Shown here piece after piece: positions 48,068-58,637 of a DNA stretch of 64,000 nucleotides. The DNA is from Symbiodinium natans (taxonomy: Eukaryota > Sar > Dinophyceae > Suessiales > Symbiodiniaceae). The translations under genes were made by a program, and so were the position numbers. Position 1 is the first letter of the stretch, and each line of letters starts with the position of its first letter. The notes beneath the pieces were generated by a model that did no database searches, had not been told where the DNA came from, and saw only the letters and a list, made by a program, of their open reading frames with translations. The stretch lies in NCBI GenBank assembly GCA_905221605.1, contig CAJNDS010002335.1:656887-720886 (forward strand), written 5' to 3'.

Positions 48068-48572
48068 TTGGGATGTTCCCCCTTTACTAACAGCCCATAA
48101 TGGGGATTAGGGTTTAGGGTTTAGGGTTTAGCGTTTAGGGTTTAGGGTTGGGTTCGGCCGGTCCACACTAACAGTCAAATAGCGCCGTGGCCTTATAACA
48201 CACAGGCCAAAAATAGCACCAGGAATCCCAGTCAATTTTAGCATTTACCGGGTGCTTCTTTTTGTGGGTCTGCTGGTGGTGACTGTTAGTCACATAGCAG
48301 CAGAAATAGCACCAGAAATAGCACAAACAATAGCACAAAAAATAGCACCAGAAATAGCACAAACAATAGCACAGAAAATAGCACCAGAAATAGCACCAGG
48401 AATAGCACAAAAACATGCACCAGAAATAGCACCAGAAATAGCAGGAATCTCAGTCAATTTTTTGGCATTTACCGGGTGCTTTTATTTGTGGGTCTGCTGG
48501 TGGTGGCTGTTAGTGTGGACCGGCCGAACCCAAGTTTAGGGTTTAGGGTTAGTATAGGGGGGAACATCCCAA
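48068..48572. mobile_element. MITE-like family B, copy 4, carrying a nested element
   Basis: Outer ends TTGGGATGTTCCCCCTTTAC and GTATAGGGGGGAACATCCCAA match family B. The interior holds TTTAGGG units at 48106-48147 and 48535-48553, and between them the complete inner element 48148-48533. Confidence 0.82.
48148..48533. mobile_element. Nested inverted-repeat element with internal minisatellite
   Basis: Inverted ends TTGGGTTCGGCCGGTCCACA and TGTGGACCGGCCGAACCCAA are perfect over 20 bases and extend imperfectly through CTAACAGTCA. Inside, a 70-base segment (GTCAATTTT..GCATTTACCGGGTGCTT..TTTGTGGGTCTGCTGGTGGTG) occurs twice in direct orientation (48229 and 48453), flanking about ten copies of an AATAGCACCAG/AATAGCACAAA unit. 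No transposase is visible. Confidence 0.85.
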
Positions 48573-48654
48573 CTTGTAATATGGCAACTGAGCTACCAAG
48601 ATCAACCCCAGGGCATGCTGGGTGTTCTGTGGGGCTGTTGGGGCTTCGGGGGAG

Positions 48655-48730
48655 GGTTTAGGGTTTAGGGTTTAGGGTTTAGGGTTTAGGGCTTAGGGTT
48701 TAGGGTTTAGGGTTTAGGGTTTAGGGTTCT
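48655..48730 (+). repeat. TTTAGGG array, about 10 units
   Basis: Near-perfect array with one TTAGGGC variant, 80 bases right of the nested MITE pair. Confidence 0.93.
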
Positions 48731-49060
48731 TGATTTGTTTTGTTGTTGGAGAAGTTCGGTCGGCTATGGGGCCGCGAAGGCTGAAGGAGTTGGGGGTTGA
48801 GGAGTTTAACTTAGGGTCTGGGCTAAACCTAGAGAACACAGCGCCCCTTGAGCCCTTTACCATAGTTCACCCCTGGATAGTCTGAAGCAAACTGCTTCGG
48901 TAAGGGTATCGATTCAGTGATGGGACCCTAAGATTCCTAAAGTCTCAACCCTGAACTTCAAACCTTGACTGACCCTGAACCCTAAACCCTAGACCCCAGA
49001 CCCTAAACCCTAAACTCTAAACCCTAAACCCTAAACCCTAAACCCTAAGCCAGAACAGAG

Positions 49061-49127
49061 GTGGCTTTGGATGAGAACGAGGCCTTGCTGTATGCCCGCA
49101 GCTTTCACGACAAGGACTTTACACAGG
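49061..49127 (+). CDS. Exon candidate
   Basis: ACAGAG|G opens V-A-L-D-E-N-E-A-L-L-Y-A-R-S-F-H-D-K-D-F, then T-Q, up to GTTTAGGG. It is preceded by CCCTAAA (48972-49050). The coding character is strong; the family is not recognised. Confidence 0.6.
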
Positions 49128-49285
49128 GTTTAGGGTTTAGGGTTTAGGGTTTAGGGTTTAGGGTTTAGGGTTTACTAAACCCTACTGAGCACGAGTCTTT
49201 GCCACAGCCCTCCGAAGCCGTGGCAAAAGCAGATCCAGCCCAGCCAGGCCCGAAATTCTAGCGCTCCGACACCCCGGGACTCTTA

Positions 49286-49385
49286 CGGTAGTTACATGGG
49301 CAATATGGTCCATGACCTCCTTTAACGGGTTCTGATGTATGGGCCCTGAATTTGTATTGGGTATGAAGGGACCATGTAACTACCG
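49286..49385. mobile_element. MITE-like family D, copy 3
   Basis: Inverted ends CGGTAGTTACATGG and CCATGTAACTACCG over 100 bp, with internal CCTTTAACGGGTTCTGATGTATGGGCCC shared with 13131 and 27591. Confidence 0.85.
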
Positions 49386-50195
49386 CTTAGAAGGGACTCT
49401 TATCCCAGGGTCCATCTCTCGAAAGGATGCTTCCTTCCGGCTTTGACAGCAACACTAAACCCTAAACCCTATAAACCCTAAACCCTAAACCCTAAACCCT
49501 AAAAGCCTCTTATGCCTAAGTGTTAACCCTTCCCCTCCCCGGAAGTAGGCCCTTGTTCCCCTTTTTTTAGGGTTTCAGGTTCTCTTGTAAGCCCCTGTAA
49601 ACCAAAAGGGGCACCATTGTTTCTCATTCCTGGGTTACTCGTGGATCTAGATGAGGATCATGACAGTCGAGTTGGGAATGGGTGCTCCCTTTGAAGTAGG
49701 GATGATTTGAGGCTTTTGGGGGCACCTCCCCCTCAAGAGCAATCATGCGCTTGAGGCCTCCAAAATTTCAGGGTCACAGCCCAAAATCTCAATCCGCTAA
49801 ATCCTAAAACGCTACACCCCCCACACTTTAAGAAAAACAGGACTCTGGGCACAAGAGCCATGGGAACAGAACCCCGCGTGGGCAGCTTTTCGATCACATG
49901 CTTTTGTGGGACGTGATGTCATTCGCTATAGTGGTCAAGGGCGGTTGGACAGTTGTAATGGCATCCATCCCCTGACAAGCACAGCGCTCTCCTGCTGTAA
50001 CCCCCACAACCCCAATGAGCAAGCCGAATCACCCGTACGACTTATGGTCCAGGAGCCCTAATCCCAAACCCCAAAACTCGAACGACCCTCAACCCCTAAA
50101 CCCTGAACCCTAAACCCTGAACCCTAAACCCTAAACCCTAAACCCTAAACCCTAAACCCTAAACCCTAAACCCTAAACCCTAAACCCTAAACTGA

Positions 50196-50375
50196 GTGAG
50201 CCCGGGGCCGTCGAGCAGGGCGAACGCACCGAAGCCGGCAGGCGAGGTAGCTCCAGAGCCAGAAGCCCTCCGGCGGGTGACGGAGCTCCAGTCCCGCAGG
50301 CAGCTGCGGGCTGTGCGGTGGACCCGGCAGGTCGCTGGCGAGAAACCCGTCAGGTCGGCAAAACACGGCAACCTC
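50196..50375 (+). CDS. Exon candidate, G+C-rich, Arg/Ala-rich
   Basis: After a long CCCTAAA block (50056-50191) the frame S-P-G-P-S-S-R-A-N-A-P-K-P-A-G-E-V-A-P-E continues P-E-A-L-R-R-V-T-E-L-Q-S-R-R-Q-L-R-A-V. It remains open past 50375 into GGAGGCC-type repeats that look non-coding. The minus strand is also open here. Confidence 0.4.
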
Positions 50376-50639
50376 CTTTTGGGAGGACTCCCAGGGCCTC
50401 TCCCAGAGGAGCCTCACCTCCGACCGTGGTTTTGCAGGCGAGGCCCTGCGGGGAGGCGAAGCCTGGGATGGAGGCCCCGCCTGGAGGCCCCTGCCTGGAA
50501 ACCCTGCCTGGGAGGCCTGCTTGAGAGGCCCCTGCCTACGAGGACAACTGTTCGGCTTTTGGGGCTTGCGTAGCCAATAGCGAACTGGAAAAAACAACAG
50601 CGCGATCAGAGTTCGAAAGAACCCTAAACCCGTAGAGTT

Positions 50640-51865
50640 TAAGGTGAGGGTGGAGCACCAGCGCGCCCACTCATCGAGACACCCAAAACCCTAAACCCGA
50701 ACCCTAAACAGCCCTCACCCTCGAAGCCTCGCTCCCGAAAAAAGCGCGGAAAACGGCGTCGAAGGATTGCTCGGTGAGCACTTTCCACCGGCTCCTTGGG
50801 GCTGACTTGGAGAAGGAGTTCTTTGGGTGTAGGGGTAGGGTTTAGGGTTTATAGGCTTATAGGGTTATAGGGTTATAGGGTTTAGGGGAGTAGGGGTTCA
50901 GGGGTTAAGGGGGAAAGGATTTCCAGGGCTTCGGGCTCCGGGTCCAGAGAGTCGAACATTTGAACTTCACCAACTCAATCAATATCCGATAGCTGTGTGT
51001 ACTTTTTCATAGTTTTGTCCTTTAATATTTTCATAGTAGATGATGTCTGATGTGGTATGCTTCATTTCATATTTTCCACAGTTTTACACTTTTAATCTAG
51101 ATGCTGCGCCCTGTGGCGCCGTGGCCAAAGACTCTTATTCCCGGAATCCTGAAACCCCAAAGCCCTCAAGACTCCAAGGAAAGTTTCACAGAAACACAAT
51201 GCTCCCAGTAACCCCAGCCACCCACATAGCGGCTACAGGAACACCACTTGGGCGTTAGTTGCACCCTTAGGACCAAAGCCGCAAACCCCAAACCCCAACG
51301 AAAAACTAAAAAACCCTGCGAGAACCCCTGAACCTCTTGCTGAACCCCCACTAAGCCCTACCAAAACCCTAAATGCCCTTGCACCCTAGACCCGAAGCCC
51401 CAACCAAGCCCCAAACTAAGTCCCAAGCCAGGCTCCTAGCATGTGGCGGCTGTCGATGGGGCGAGGCATCGGCGGGCGAGATGCTGGCTTCGCCCCAGGT
51501 GGCGTTAGGGTTCAGGGTTCAGGGTTCAGGGTTTAGGGTTTAGTATTTAGGGTTTAGGGTTTAGGGTTTAGGGTTTAGGGTTTAGCGCGCAGGTTTGAGG
51601 TTTGAGTTGGGTTTTGGGGGTTCGGGATAGGAGTTGGGAGGTTAGGGGTTTAGTCCTGAGGGTTTGGGCTTAGAGGTTATGGATTTCAAAGTTAGGGTTC
51701 AGAGCTAAGCGGGTTTGGGGTGCAGGGCTCACAGCTTCCCGTGCTTGGGGCTCAGTGTGCAGAATCTTGGGATTCGATTTCAGTGTCTTGTCAAACCTAC
51801 CATGTGAACTTTTAGATGCACAGACACCTAGACATGCATCTATCGATATCTCTCTCTCGAAACAA

Positions 51866-51897
<32 letters not shown>

Positions 51898-52250
51898 TAG
51901 GTAGGCCCTTGGGATATTTTATTGGGTTTAAGAGGACCATATTTAGGAATATTTTCAGAGGGTTTGAAGGGCCAGCCTAGTATATATATATATATATGTA
52001 TGTATGTGTGTGTGAGTGTGTACATACAACTCCTTCTCTTTTGCACTTCTCGCACACTCTCCTTCCTCTTCGCTCTCTTACAACTCTCTTGTGTTTCGGG
52101 TTTATAGTCTTACAGGTTTTGATTCTCCAAAATCCAAGCCCTAGACACAACAATGAGGTTTAAGTGTCTAGGCTTCAGGGCTTTGTGCCCTAAACCCTAA
52201 ACCCTAAACCCTAAACCCTAAACCCTAAACCCTAAACCGCCTACATGCCC
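50640..52250. other. Region without supported exons
   Basis: It contains degenerate TTTAGGG (50832-50890 and 51505-51590), two TA microsatellites (51870-51897 and 51979-52000) and short ORFs without motifs. Confidence 0.5.
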
Positions 52251-52257
52251 CGGGCAG

Positions 52258-52344
52258 GAGTTGCGCATCCTGGTCCGCGGCAGAGCTTTGCACACGACCT
52301 CGCAGGCTTCATGGGGGAGCTTCGGGCGCAGAGGTTACTGAGCG
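52258..52344 (+). CDS. Exon candidate, helical
   Basis: GGGCAG|G with two leading bases opens V-A-H-P-G-P-R-Q-S-F-A-H-D-L-A-G-F-M-G-E, then L-R-A-Q-R-L-L-S, up to GGGTTTTTAGGG. CCCTAAA (52192-52238) precedes it. Confidence 0.58.
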
Positions 52345-52383
52345 GGTTTTTAGGGTTTAGGGTTTAGGGTTTAGGGTTTAGGG

Positions 52384-52484
52384 TTGGGATGTTCCCCTTA
52401 TACTAGCAGTCCTGAATAGGGAATATACAATCCCCTATCAAAGTCCCCATTGAGGACTGTTAGTCTAAGGGGGAAAAATTATAC
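52384..52484. mobile_element. MITE-like family B, copy 5
   Basis: TTGGGATGTTCCCCTTATACTAGCAGTCC opens it and GAGGACTGTTAGTCTAAGGGGGAA closes it. It abuts the TTTAGGG block at 52348 and is followed by a family A copy at 52504. Confidence 0.75.
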
Positions 52485-52503
52485 CTGGGTAGTTTAGGGT
52501 TTA

Positions 52504-52641
52504 GGGTTCCGGGGGTACTTAGGCACCAATTATAACTGTACTTACAACCTGCTTATCAGCCCCTTGAGTGCCCTAATATGGTGATAATTTGGGTTAGAAT
52601 GACAGCTATCATTGGTTAATAAGTACCATGAAGCTTCAAGT
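52504..52641. mobile_element. MITE-like family A, copy 4
   Basis: GGGGTACTTAGGCACCAATTATAACTGTACTT at the left and TTGGTTAATAAGTACCATGAAGCTTCAAGT at the right pair imperfectly. Confidence 0.8.
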
Positions 52642-52851
52642 AGAAAAGGCTTGTGTGCCGGGAGTGAGAGGTGGGGCCATTCCTGTATGGGTCTTACAGC
52701 GGCACCAGCCATACCCTAAGACCTGAACAAAACCCTCCATGAACCCAAACCCTAACCCTCTAAACCTTATAAATTCGATAAACCCTATAGAACCCTATGA
52801 TCCCCAAACTTCGACCCCCAAGTAGCCCCAAGCCCTCTTGCCCCCCTTGAG

Positions 52852-52912
52852 GAGGAGGTGAAGCCTGGCGGAGTCCTTCAGAGTTCTTTTGAGGACCAGG
52901 CTCGCAACCAAC
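52852..52912 (+). CDS. Exon candidate, acidic
   Basis: CTTGAG|G opens E-E-V-K-P-G-G-V-L-Q-S-S-F-E-D-Q-A-R-N-Q up to GTTTTAGGG. Weak CCCTAAC words precede it. Confidence 0.5.
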
Positions 52913-53244
52913 CGTTTTAGGGTTTAGGCGGTTTAGAGTTTATAATTAGGGTTTAGGGTTTAGGGTTTAGGGTTTAGGGTTTAGGGTTTAGGGTGTTCTT
53001 TCTGGTCCGGGAGGGGGGATGGGGTGGGGTGGGGGTAGGGTTTTGGGTGTAGGGGATAGGGTTTAAGGTTTATACGAGGGTTAGGGTTTATGATAGGGTT
53101 TAGCGTTGCAGGGTTTAGGGTTAGACGAGAACAGTGTTGTTTGGAAATAGGGGTTTGGTTTAGAGTTCAGCTCAGCCTCCGTTCCGGCAAAATGTGCATG
53201 AGGAGTCCTCTACTGGGAAGCGGGGGGGGGGGGGGGGGAGTTCG

Positions 53245-53352
53245 TATATCGTGCCAACCCAAAGCCCTCCACAAGAGACCGACGCTGCCTTGGCGTGCTA
53301 GGCTCCAGGCTGCCACTCCCCTACGAACTCCAGTCCCGAGAGCCCCATCAAC
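53245..53352 (+). CDS. Weak exon candidate
   Basis: Open frame I-S-C-Q-P-K-A-L-H-K-R-P-T-L-P-W-R-A-R-L between a G run (53221-53239) and TTTAGGG. No clear AG|G start. Confidence 0.3.
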
Positions 53353-53877
53353 CGGGGTTTAGGGTTTAGGGTTTAGGGTTTAAGGTTTAGGGATTAGGGT
53401 TAGGGTTTAGGGTTTAGGGTTTAGGGCTTCCAGCCCCGAAACCTCCTATTGCAACAAGTCCACAGGTGGTGGCTGCTGAAGCCGTAACTTTCGTCGTGGC
53501 CCGGCCCGAAAAAACAAAACTTCGGTTCGGGATTAGGGGTTGTGTTTTCTCAGGAGTTGGGGTTTGAGGGTTTGAGGGTTTGAGGCTTTCAGGCTTTCAG
53601 GCTTTCAGGCTTTGAGTCTTTCGGGCTTTGAGGGTTTGAGGATTCGGGATCCGTGTTTGGGGCCAAGGTTCGCTGGGGGGGGGGGGTATTTGGAGGGCGT
53701 TGCGGCTTAGGCAGCTGTCGCTAGTGTTGCTCTCATTCTCGTGTGCCCAAAGCTCTGAACCCTAAAACCCTAAACCCTAAAACCCTAAAACCCTAAACTA
53801 AACTCTAACCCGAGCCCTAAACTCTCAACCCTAAACCCCAAACCCAAACCCCAAACCCTACCTTTTTTTTGTCTCAG

Positions 53878-53955
53878 GCATGGGACAAGGAGAAGCTCCG
53901 GCAGTTCATCCACGACGCCCAGGACCTTCAGGTCGTCAATCTGGCCCCTCCGCTG
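53878..53955 (+). CDS. Exon candidate, helical
   Basis: GTCTCAG|G after a T-rich tract opens A-W-D-K-E-K-L-R-Q-F-I-H-D-A-Q-D-L-Q-V-V, then N-L-A-P-P-L, up to GTTTAGGG. CCCTAAA-like (53757-53863) precedes it. Strong coding character and the most classical acceptor in the window. Confidence 0.65.
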
Positions 53956-54443
53956 GGTTTAGGGTTTAGGGTCTCGTGTTTAGGGTTTAGGGTTTAGGGT
54001 TCTAGGACGGTTTAGGACGGTTTAGGGTTTAGGGCTTAGGGTTTAGGATTTAGGGGGTCATGAGAATGGGTGTTCCGGGCTGTTTGTCCTTATTCATACA
54101 GCGTGTACAAAGGGGATAGCGCTGAACATGTCCTTGGGCTCCTGTACGTTTGCTGAAGCTTCTTTGGCCTCCTGTATGTTTTCCGTGACATGAGGTTTCT
54201 AGGTCCCCAAACCCAAGGAGTGGTTTTACCATGTGAAGTGTACTGGGAGCTTGAGGGCCTCATGGTTTTGAGTTGAGGGTATTGAGTCGAGGGTTTTATG
54301 GCTTTTGGGATTTAGGGTTTAGGGTTTAGGGTTTAGGGTTTAGGGTTTAGGGTTTAGGGTTTAGGTTTAGGGTTGAGGGGTTTCAGTGCACGCCTGGAAG
54401 CCCCGCGTCCGACGGTATGCGAGGCCCTACGCCCTATACCCTG

Positions 54444-54592
54444 CTTGGAGGTTCAGGGTACTCAAGAACCAATTAATTATAGCTGTACATGTAACCCAAA
54501 CTATAACCAGATTTTCAGCACTTAAGGGGCTTACAAGTGGGTTAGAAGTACACTTATAACAATAGGAAAATAAGTACCCTGAACCTCCAGGT
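54444..54592. mobile_element. MITE-like family A, copy 5
   Basis: CTTGGAGGTTCAGGGTACTC and GTACCCTGAACCTCCAGG form the terminal inverted repeats. A dispersed repeat near 55008-55110 (GGTGGTACATTCTCAGGGCTG..GGTACCTACCCC) resembles parts of 40041-40130 and 44420. Confidence 0.88.
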
Positions 54593-55281
54593 AGATCCGG
54601 GTTGCTGATGAGCTAGGCTAAAGCTAGGAGACCCCCTTACTCGCTGCATTTCCTCATATCGAAGCTTCGGGAGTGTAACCCTAAACCCCTAAACCGAGCC
54701 CCCCCTCTAAGGCACAAGCACAACGGAAAACCACCCCAATCTCTGCGTTGTGGTTTTGGGTTTAAGGGTTGCAGGGCTTATAAGACCTGACAGTTCCCTG
54801 TAAACGCCCTTGTAAGCAAACCAACGGAAGACCCATCTTAATCCTAGGTTACTTGGGGATCCTACAGGGTGTCAGGTTCGATTTATAAGGCAGCTATGCG
54901 TTTCGAGGAATTGTCTACGCGGTTTGAGAAGTAAATGTTTAGATGAGGAAGGTCTAGGGTTTAGGGTGTAGTAGGGTTTAGGGTTTAGGGCTTAGGGCTT
55001 AGGGTACTGGAACCTGAAGCTCCTGGTGGTACATTCTCAGGGCTGTATGTAACCCCAGGTTCCCTAACACTCCCCACCCTCCCTAAGGCTTCCCGAAGCT
55101 TCCCCAGGTACCTACCCCTCATGCTAATCGCTGAACCCCAAACCCTACACCCTACACCCTAACCCTACACCCTACACCCTAAACCCTAAACCCTAAACCC
55201 TAAACCCTAAACCCTAAACCCTAAACCCTAAACCCTAAACCCTAAACCCTAAACCCTCCCTTAAGAACCTCATAATTCGAG

Positions 55282-55320
55282 GTGGAGGAGATGATCCGCG
55301 ATGCCTCTGCTGACTCTGAC
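55282..55320 (+). CDS. Calmodulin-like EF-hand exon fragment
   Basis: TTCGAG|G opens V-E-E-M-I-R-D-A-S-A-D-S-D. This resembles the entering helix and first loop ligands of a calmodulin EF-hand (pattern V-x-E-M-I-R-x-A-x-x-D). The loop would be completed by a later exon that I could not identify. It lies between a 120-base CCCTAAA block and TTTAGGG. Confidence 0.5.
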
Positions 55321-55549
55321 CCTTGGCCTGCAGGGTTTAGGGTTTAGGGTTTTGGGATTTTTTTGTTTTTATGTTTTTTTTTTTTGTTTTTTCTCTTTTT
55401 GGTTTTTTGGGTTTAGGGGTTTTGGGTTTAATGTTTTTTGGGTTTTGGGTTTAGGGTTTAAGGGTCACCCGTCCTGCCTCCCCTTCTCTCCTGGGTGAAG
55501 TTGGGGTTGCCAGGGTCTGAATCAGGAAATCCTAAACCCTAAACCATGA

Positions 55550-55697
55550 TTTTGAGGAATGTCATACCCCCATTCAACCCTAAACCCTAAACCCTAAACC
55601 CTAAACCCTAAACCCTAAACCCTAAACCCTAAACCCTAAACCCTAAACCCTAAACCCTAAACCCTAAACCCTAAACCCTAAACCCTAAACCCTAACC
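55550..55697 (-). repeat. CCCTAAA array, about 20 units
   Basis: A near-perfect array. The following 400 bases hold short unique sequence and more CCCTAAA (55872-55970), with no supported exon. Confidence 0.95.
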
Positions 55698-56173
55698 GCA
55701 CCCCCACCCACCCTACTCCGGGTGCCCTTTTACCTTTATCTGCCATCTCCAATTTTGTGGGTTCAGGCTTAGGATCTAGGAGTGAAATCCGGTTGCCTGG
55801 CCCTGGCTTCAATATAGGGCTTTGGGTTGAATATTCCTTGGGTAGGCTTACAAACTACCCTAGACCGTAAGCCCTAAACCCTAAAATGCCCTAAACCATA
55901 AACGCTAAAAACCACTAAACCCTATAAACCCTAAACCCTAAACCCTACAAACCCTAAACCCTCAACCCTGAGCCCTGCCTAGGAAAGTAGCCCTCTGAAC
56001 CTTCCACAGAAAGCCCCCTGCAGACCGACCGTACAACAGCAACTCGGGAGATTTCCCTATACGTCCCATAGGGCCTTAAGGACCCCTAAACCCTAAACCC
56101 TAAACCATAAACCCTAAACCCTAAACCCTACACCCTAAACCTCATCCAAGCCTGTAGTTTGAGTTGAGCCCAG

Positions 56174-56218
56174 GAGGTCCGCCGCGTCCGCACGCCGAAG
56201 GACGCTGAGGCTGCGGGG
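56174..56218 (+). CDS. Exon candidate, basic
   Basis: CCCAG|G opens E-V-R-R-V-R-T-P-K-D-A-E-A-A-G. CCCTAAA (56085-56150) precedes it, and MITE family A starts eight bases later. Confidence 0.45.
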
Positions 56219-56225
56219 TGTATAT

Positions 56226-56385
56226 ACTTGGAGCTTCAGGGCACTTATGAACCAAGTAAAACTGTCCATAGGGTTTAGGGTTTAGGGTACCCAATATTAT
56301 AGCCATATTAGGGCACTTAAGGGGCTTAAAGAGTGGGTGATAAGTACGGTTCAAAATGGCGAATACGTACCCTGAACCTCCGAGT
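56226..56385. mobile_element. MITE-like family A, copy 6, with internal TTTAGGG
   Basis: ACTTGGAGCTTCAGGGCACTTATGAACC opens it and TACGTACCCTGAACCTCCGAGT closes it. GGGTTTAGGGTTTAGGG (56271-56287) interrupts the left arm. Confidence 0.82.
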
Positions 56386-56867
56386 AGACCGTTGGGGTTT
56401 AGATTAGGGCCTATAGGGGTTACAGTTCAGGCTGTAGGAGCTTACTTCTGCGGAAGGCTTGCACAGTGATGGGGTAGATGTTGTTGGAGGTACCCCGGGG
56501 TTAGAGTGTCGTTTCGTTTTGCCAGGTAGGCTCTTTTGATATGTCATGTTCTTCCCCACCCTCGGTGTGGGGTTGCTAGGTTTTGAAACTAAACTTTTCT
56601 CCTCGCCCGGTCTCCACAGAGTGTTCTGGAGTGACACCTGTAAGGAAAGCTATAGATGATGCCTTGATGCGTGGTCCCTTACCTTTGTATGTTTATACGG
56701 AAAATACAGGAGTCTTGAGTTTCCCAAAATGAAGGGCTTGTGCAACTTGTAGTCGGAAACTTCGACTCTGACAGGCGGATGTGTTGTTTAGCGGTTAGAG
56801 TGTAGGGTGTAGGACTTTTGGTTCAGGGTTGTTGGCTCCAAGCCCTAAATCCTTAGATTCCATAAAT

Positions 56868-57056
56868 CCTAAACCCTAAACCCTAAACGGCCCTAAACCC
56901 TAAACCCTGGCCCTAAACCCTAAACCCTAAACCCTAAACCCTAAACCCTAAACCCTAAACCCTAAACCCTAAACCCTAAACCCTAAACCCTAAACCCTAA
57001 ACCCTAAACCTAAACCCTAAACCCTAAACCCTAAACCCTAAACCCTAAACCCTAAA
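56868..57056 (-). repeat. CCCTAAA array, about 25 units
   Basis: A long array with GGCCCTAAA junctions at 56889 and 56908 and one CCTAAA slip at 57009. The exon at 57085 follows. Confidence 0.95.
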
Positions 57057-57084
57057 CTGAAACCAACATCCGAAAGTCCTTGAG

Positions 57085-57165
57085 GACTCGCACTCGTGGC
57101 TGTCACCCGTCCTTGCAGCTCTCACAGAGCACGCGAAGCGTAAAGGCGATGCACTTCGGGAGTTG
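57085..57165 (+). CDS. Exon candidate, helical
   Basis: CTTGAG|G opens D-S-H-S-W-L-S-P-V-L-A-A-L-T-E-H-A-K-R-K, then G-D-A-L-R-E-L, up to GTTTAGGGG. Strong coding character; the frame is also open upstream to 57068. Confidence 0.6.
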
Positions 57166-57179
57166 GGTTTAGGGGTTGA

Positions 57180-57267
57180 GGGGTGTAGGGGTTTAGGGGT
57201 TTAGGGGTTTAGGGGTTTAGGGGTTTAGGGGTTTAGGGGTTTAGGGGTTTAGGGGTTTAGGGGTTTA
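57180..57267 (+). repeat. Eight-base variant array TTTAGGGG
   Basis: About eleven homogeneous units of TTTAGGGG right after an exon, where other introns have TTTAGGG. Confidence 0.95.
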
Positions 57268-57565
57268 GGGTTCAGAAGGGTTTAGGGTCTAGGGTTTAGG
57301 GTTTAACCCGCAGTCGCCTTCTGTTTCGTTGGGATTCCTCGTAGGCAGAGGCTGTCTTTGTGCGGTAGAAACCCCAAAGCCGAAAACGCCAAAACCGTAA
57401 ACCCCAAGCCGGTTCCGTGAGGGTTGCGGTTCTGCGAAAATTTGGGTGTTCGGTGGGGGTTTGGGCGGTGTAAACCCTAGACCCTAAGCCCTAACCCCCC
57501 TATAGGGATTCCTGTGGCAATGGGTCCATGTGGCTACACACTTAGGCCCCCTCCCTCCCCCCCCC

Positions 57566-57694
57566 CCTAAACCCTAAACCCTAAACCCTAAACCCTAAAC
57601 CCTAAACCCTAAACCCTAAACCCTAAACCCTAAACCCTAAACCCTAAACCCTAAACCCTAAACCCTAAACCCTAAACCCTAAACCTAAACCCTA

Positions 57695-57736
<42 letters not shown>
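57566..57736 (-). repeat. CCCTAAA array followed by a 40-base C run
   Basis: About 18 CCCTAAA units run into 40 consecutive C residues (57697-57736), the longest homopolymer in the window. Confidence 0.95.
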
Positions 57737-57738
<2 letters not shown>

Positions 57739-58042
57739 AAGACTCCAGAGGGGCTATCAGCCCGCTGCCAAAGACTCCTGTAACAACCCTAAACCCTAAA
57801 CCCTAAACCCCAAACTCCTAAACTTAATCTCCATAGTTTCTCGACTGATGTGTCCACTAAGCTTTCTACACCCTAGCTCTGGTAAGCCCTAGACCCTAAA
57901 CTCTTCGCCCTAAAGCCTAAACCCTCTAACCCTCTAACCCTCGAACCCTCAACCCTTTAACCCTAAACCCTTAAACCCTTAAACCCTAAACCCTAAAACC
58001 CTAAACCCTAAACCCTACACCCTACACTCTTTCGGACCACAG

Positions 58043-58107
58043 GCCTCGCGAGCTGGCTGTACTTGCTGGAGGGCTTGCACCACATCCTGGCGGCTTGGGC
58101 GCAAGGT
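58043..58107 (+). CDS. Exon candidate, hydrophobic helix
   Basis: ACCACAG|G with two leading bases opens L-A-S-W-L-Y-L-L-E-G-L-H-H-I-L-A-A-W-A-Q, a likely amphipathic or membrane helix, up to GTGTAGGGTTTAGGG. CCCTAAA (57900-58025) precedes it. Confidence 0.58.
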
Positions 58108-58195
58108 GTAGGGTTTAGGGTTTAGGGAGGGTTTAGGGTTTAGGGTTTAGGGTTTAGGGTTTAGGGTTTAGGGTTTAGGGTTTAGGGTTTAGGCG
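58108..58195 (+). repeat. TTTAGGG array, about 11 units
   Basis: Follows the exon directly, with one AGGG insertion at 58128. An open segment at 58262-58345 is a weak exon candidate (frames S-I-L-D-Q-G-P-R-C and F-W-T-K-D-R-D-A). Confidence 0.93.
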
Positions 58196-58637
58196 GTTCA
58201 GGCGGGTTAGGGATTAGGTTTTAGGATTTTGTTTAGGGCTTCCAGGGTCCCAAAAGATAGTGTTTGCCAAGCGCTCAATTTTGGACCAAGGACCGCGATG
58301 CATCCGCGTGGGAGAAGATGGACAAGCGCCCGAGCTTTCGGGTTTAGTAACCCCAAACCTTATAAACCCCAAACCCCAAACCCCAAACCCTAAACCCTAA
58401 TTAAACCCTGAACCCTAAGGCTTTTAAGGGGCTCAGCGTTTGAGGGAAAAAGTTTGGGTCGCTGGGCCGGAACCCAGAGGTAGGCCTTCGTCCCCTTTTT
58501 AGGGTGTAGGCTCCCTTCTAATTCCCCTTTGGCACAAATCAGGTGCCCGTTTATTCCTAAGCTACTCCTGGGACTGGTGGGTGCGAGGTCGGGGATTCGG
58601 GTCTCTGCGGAGTGAAAATGTTTCGTATGGCACGGGT

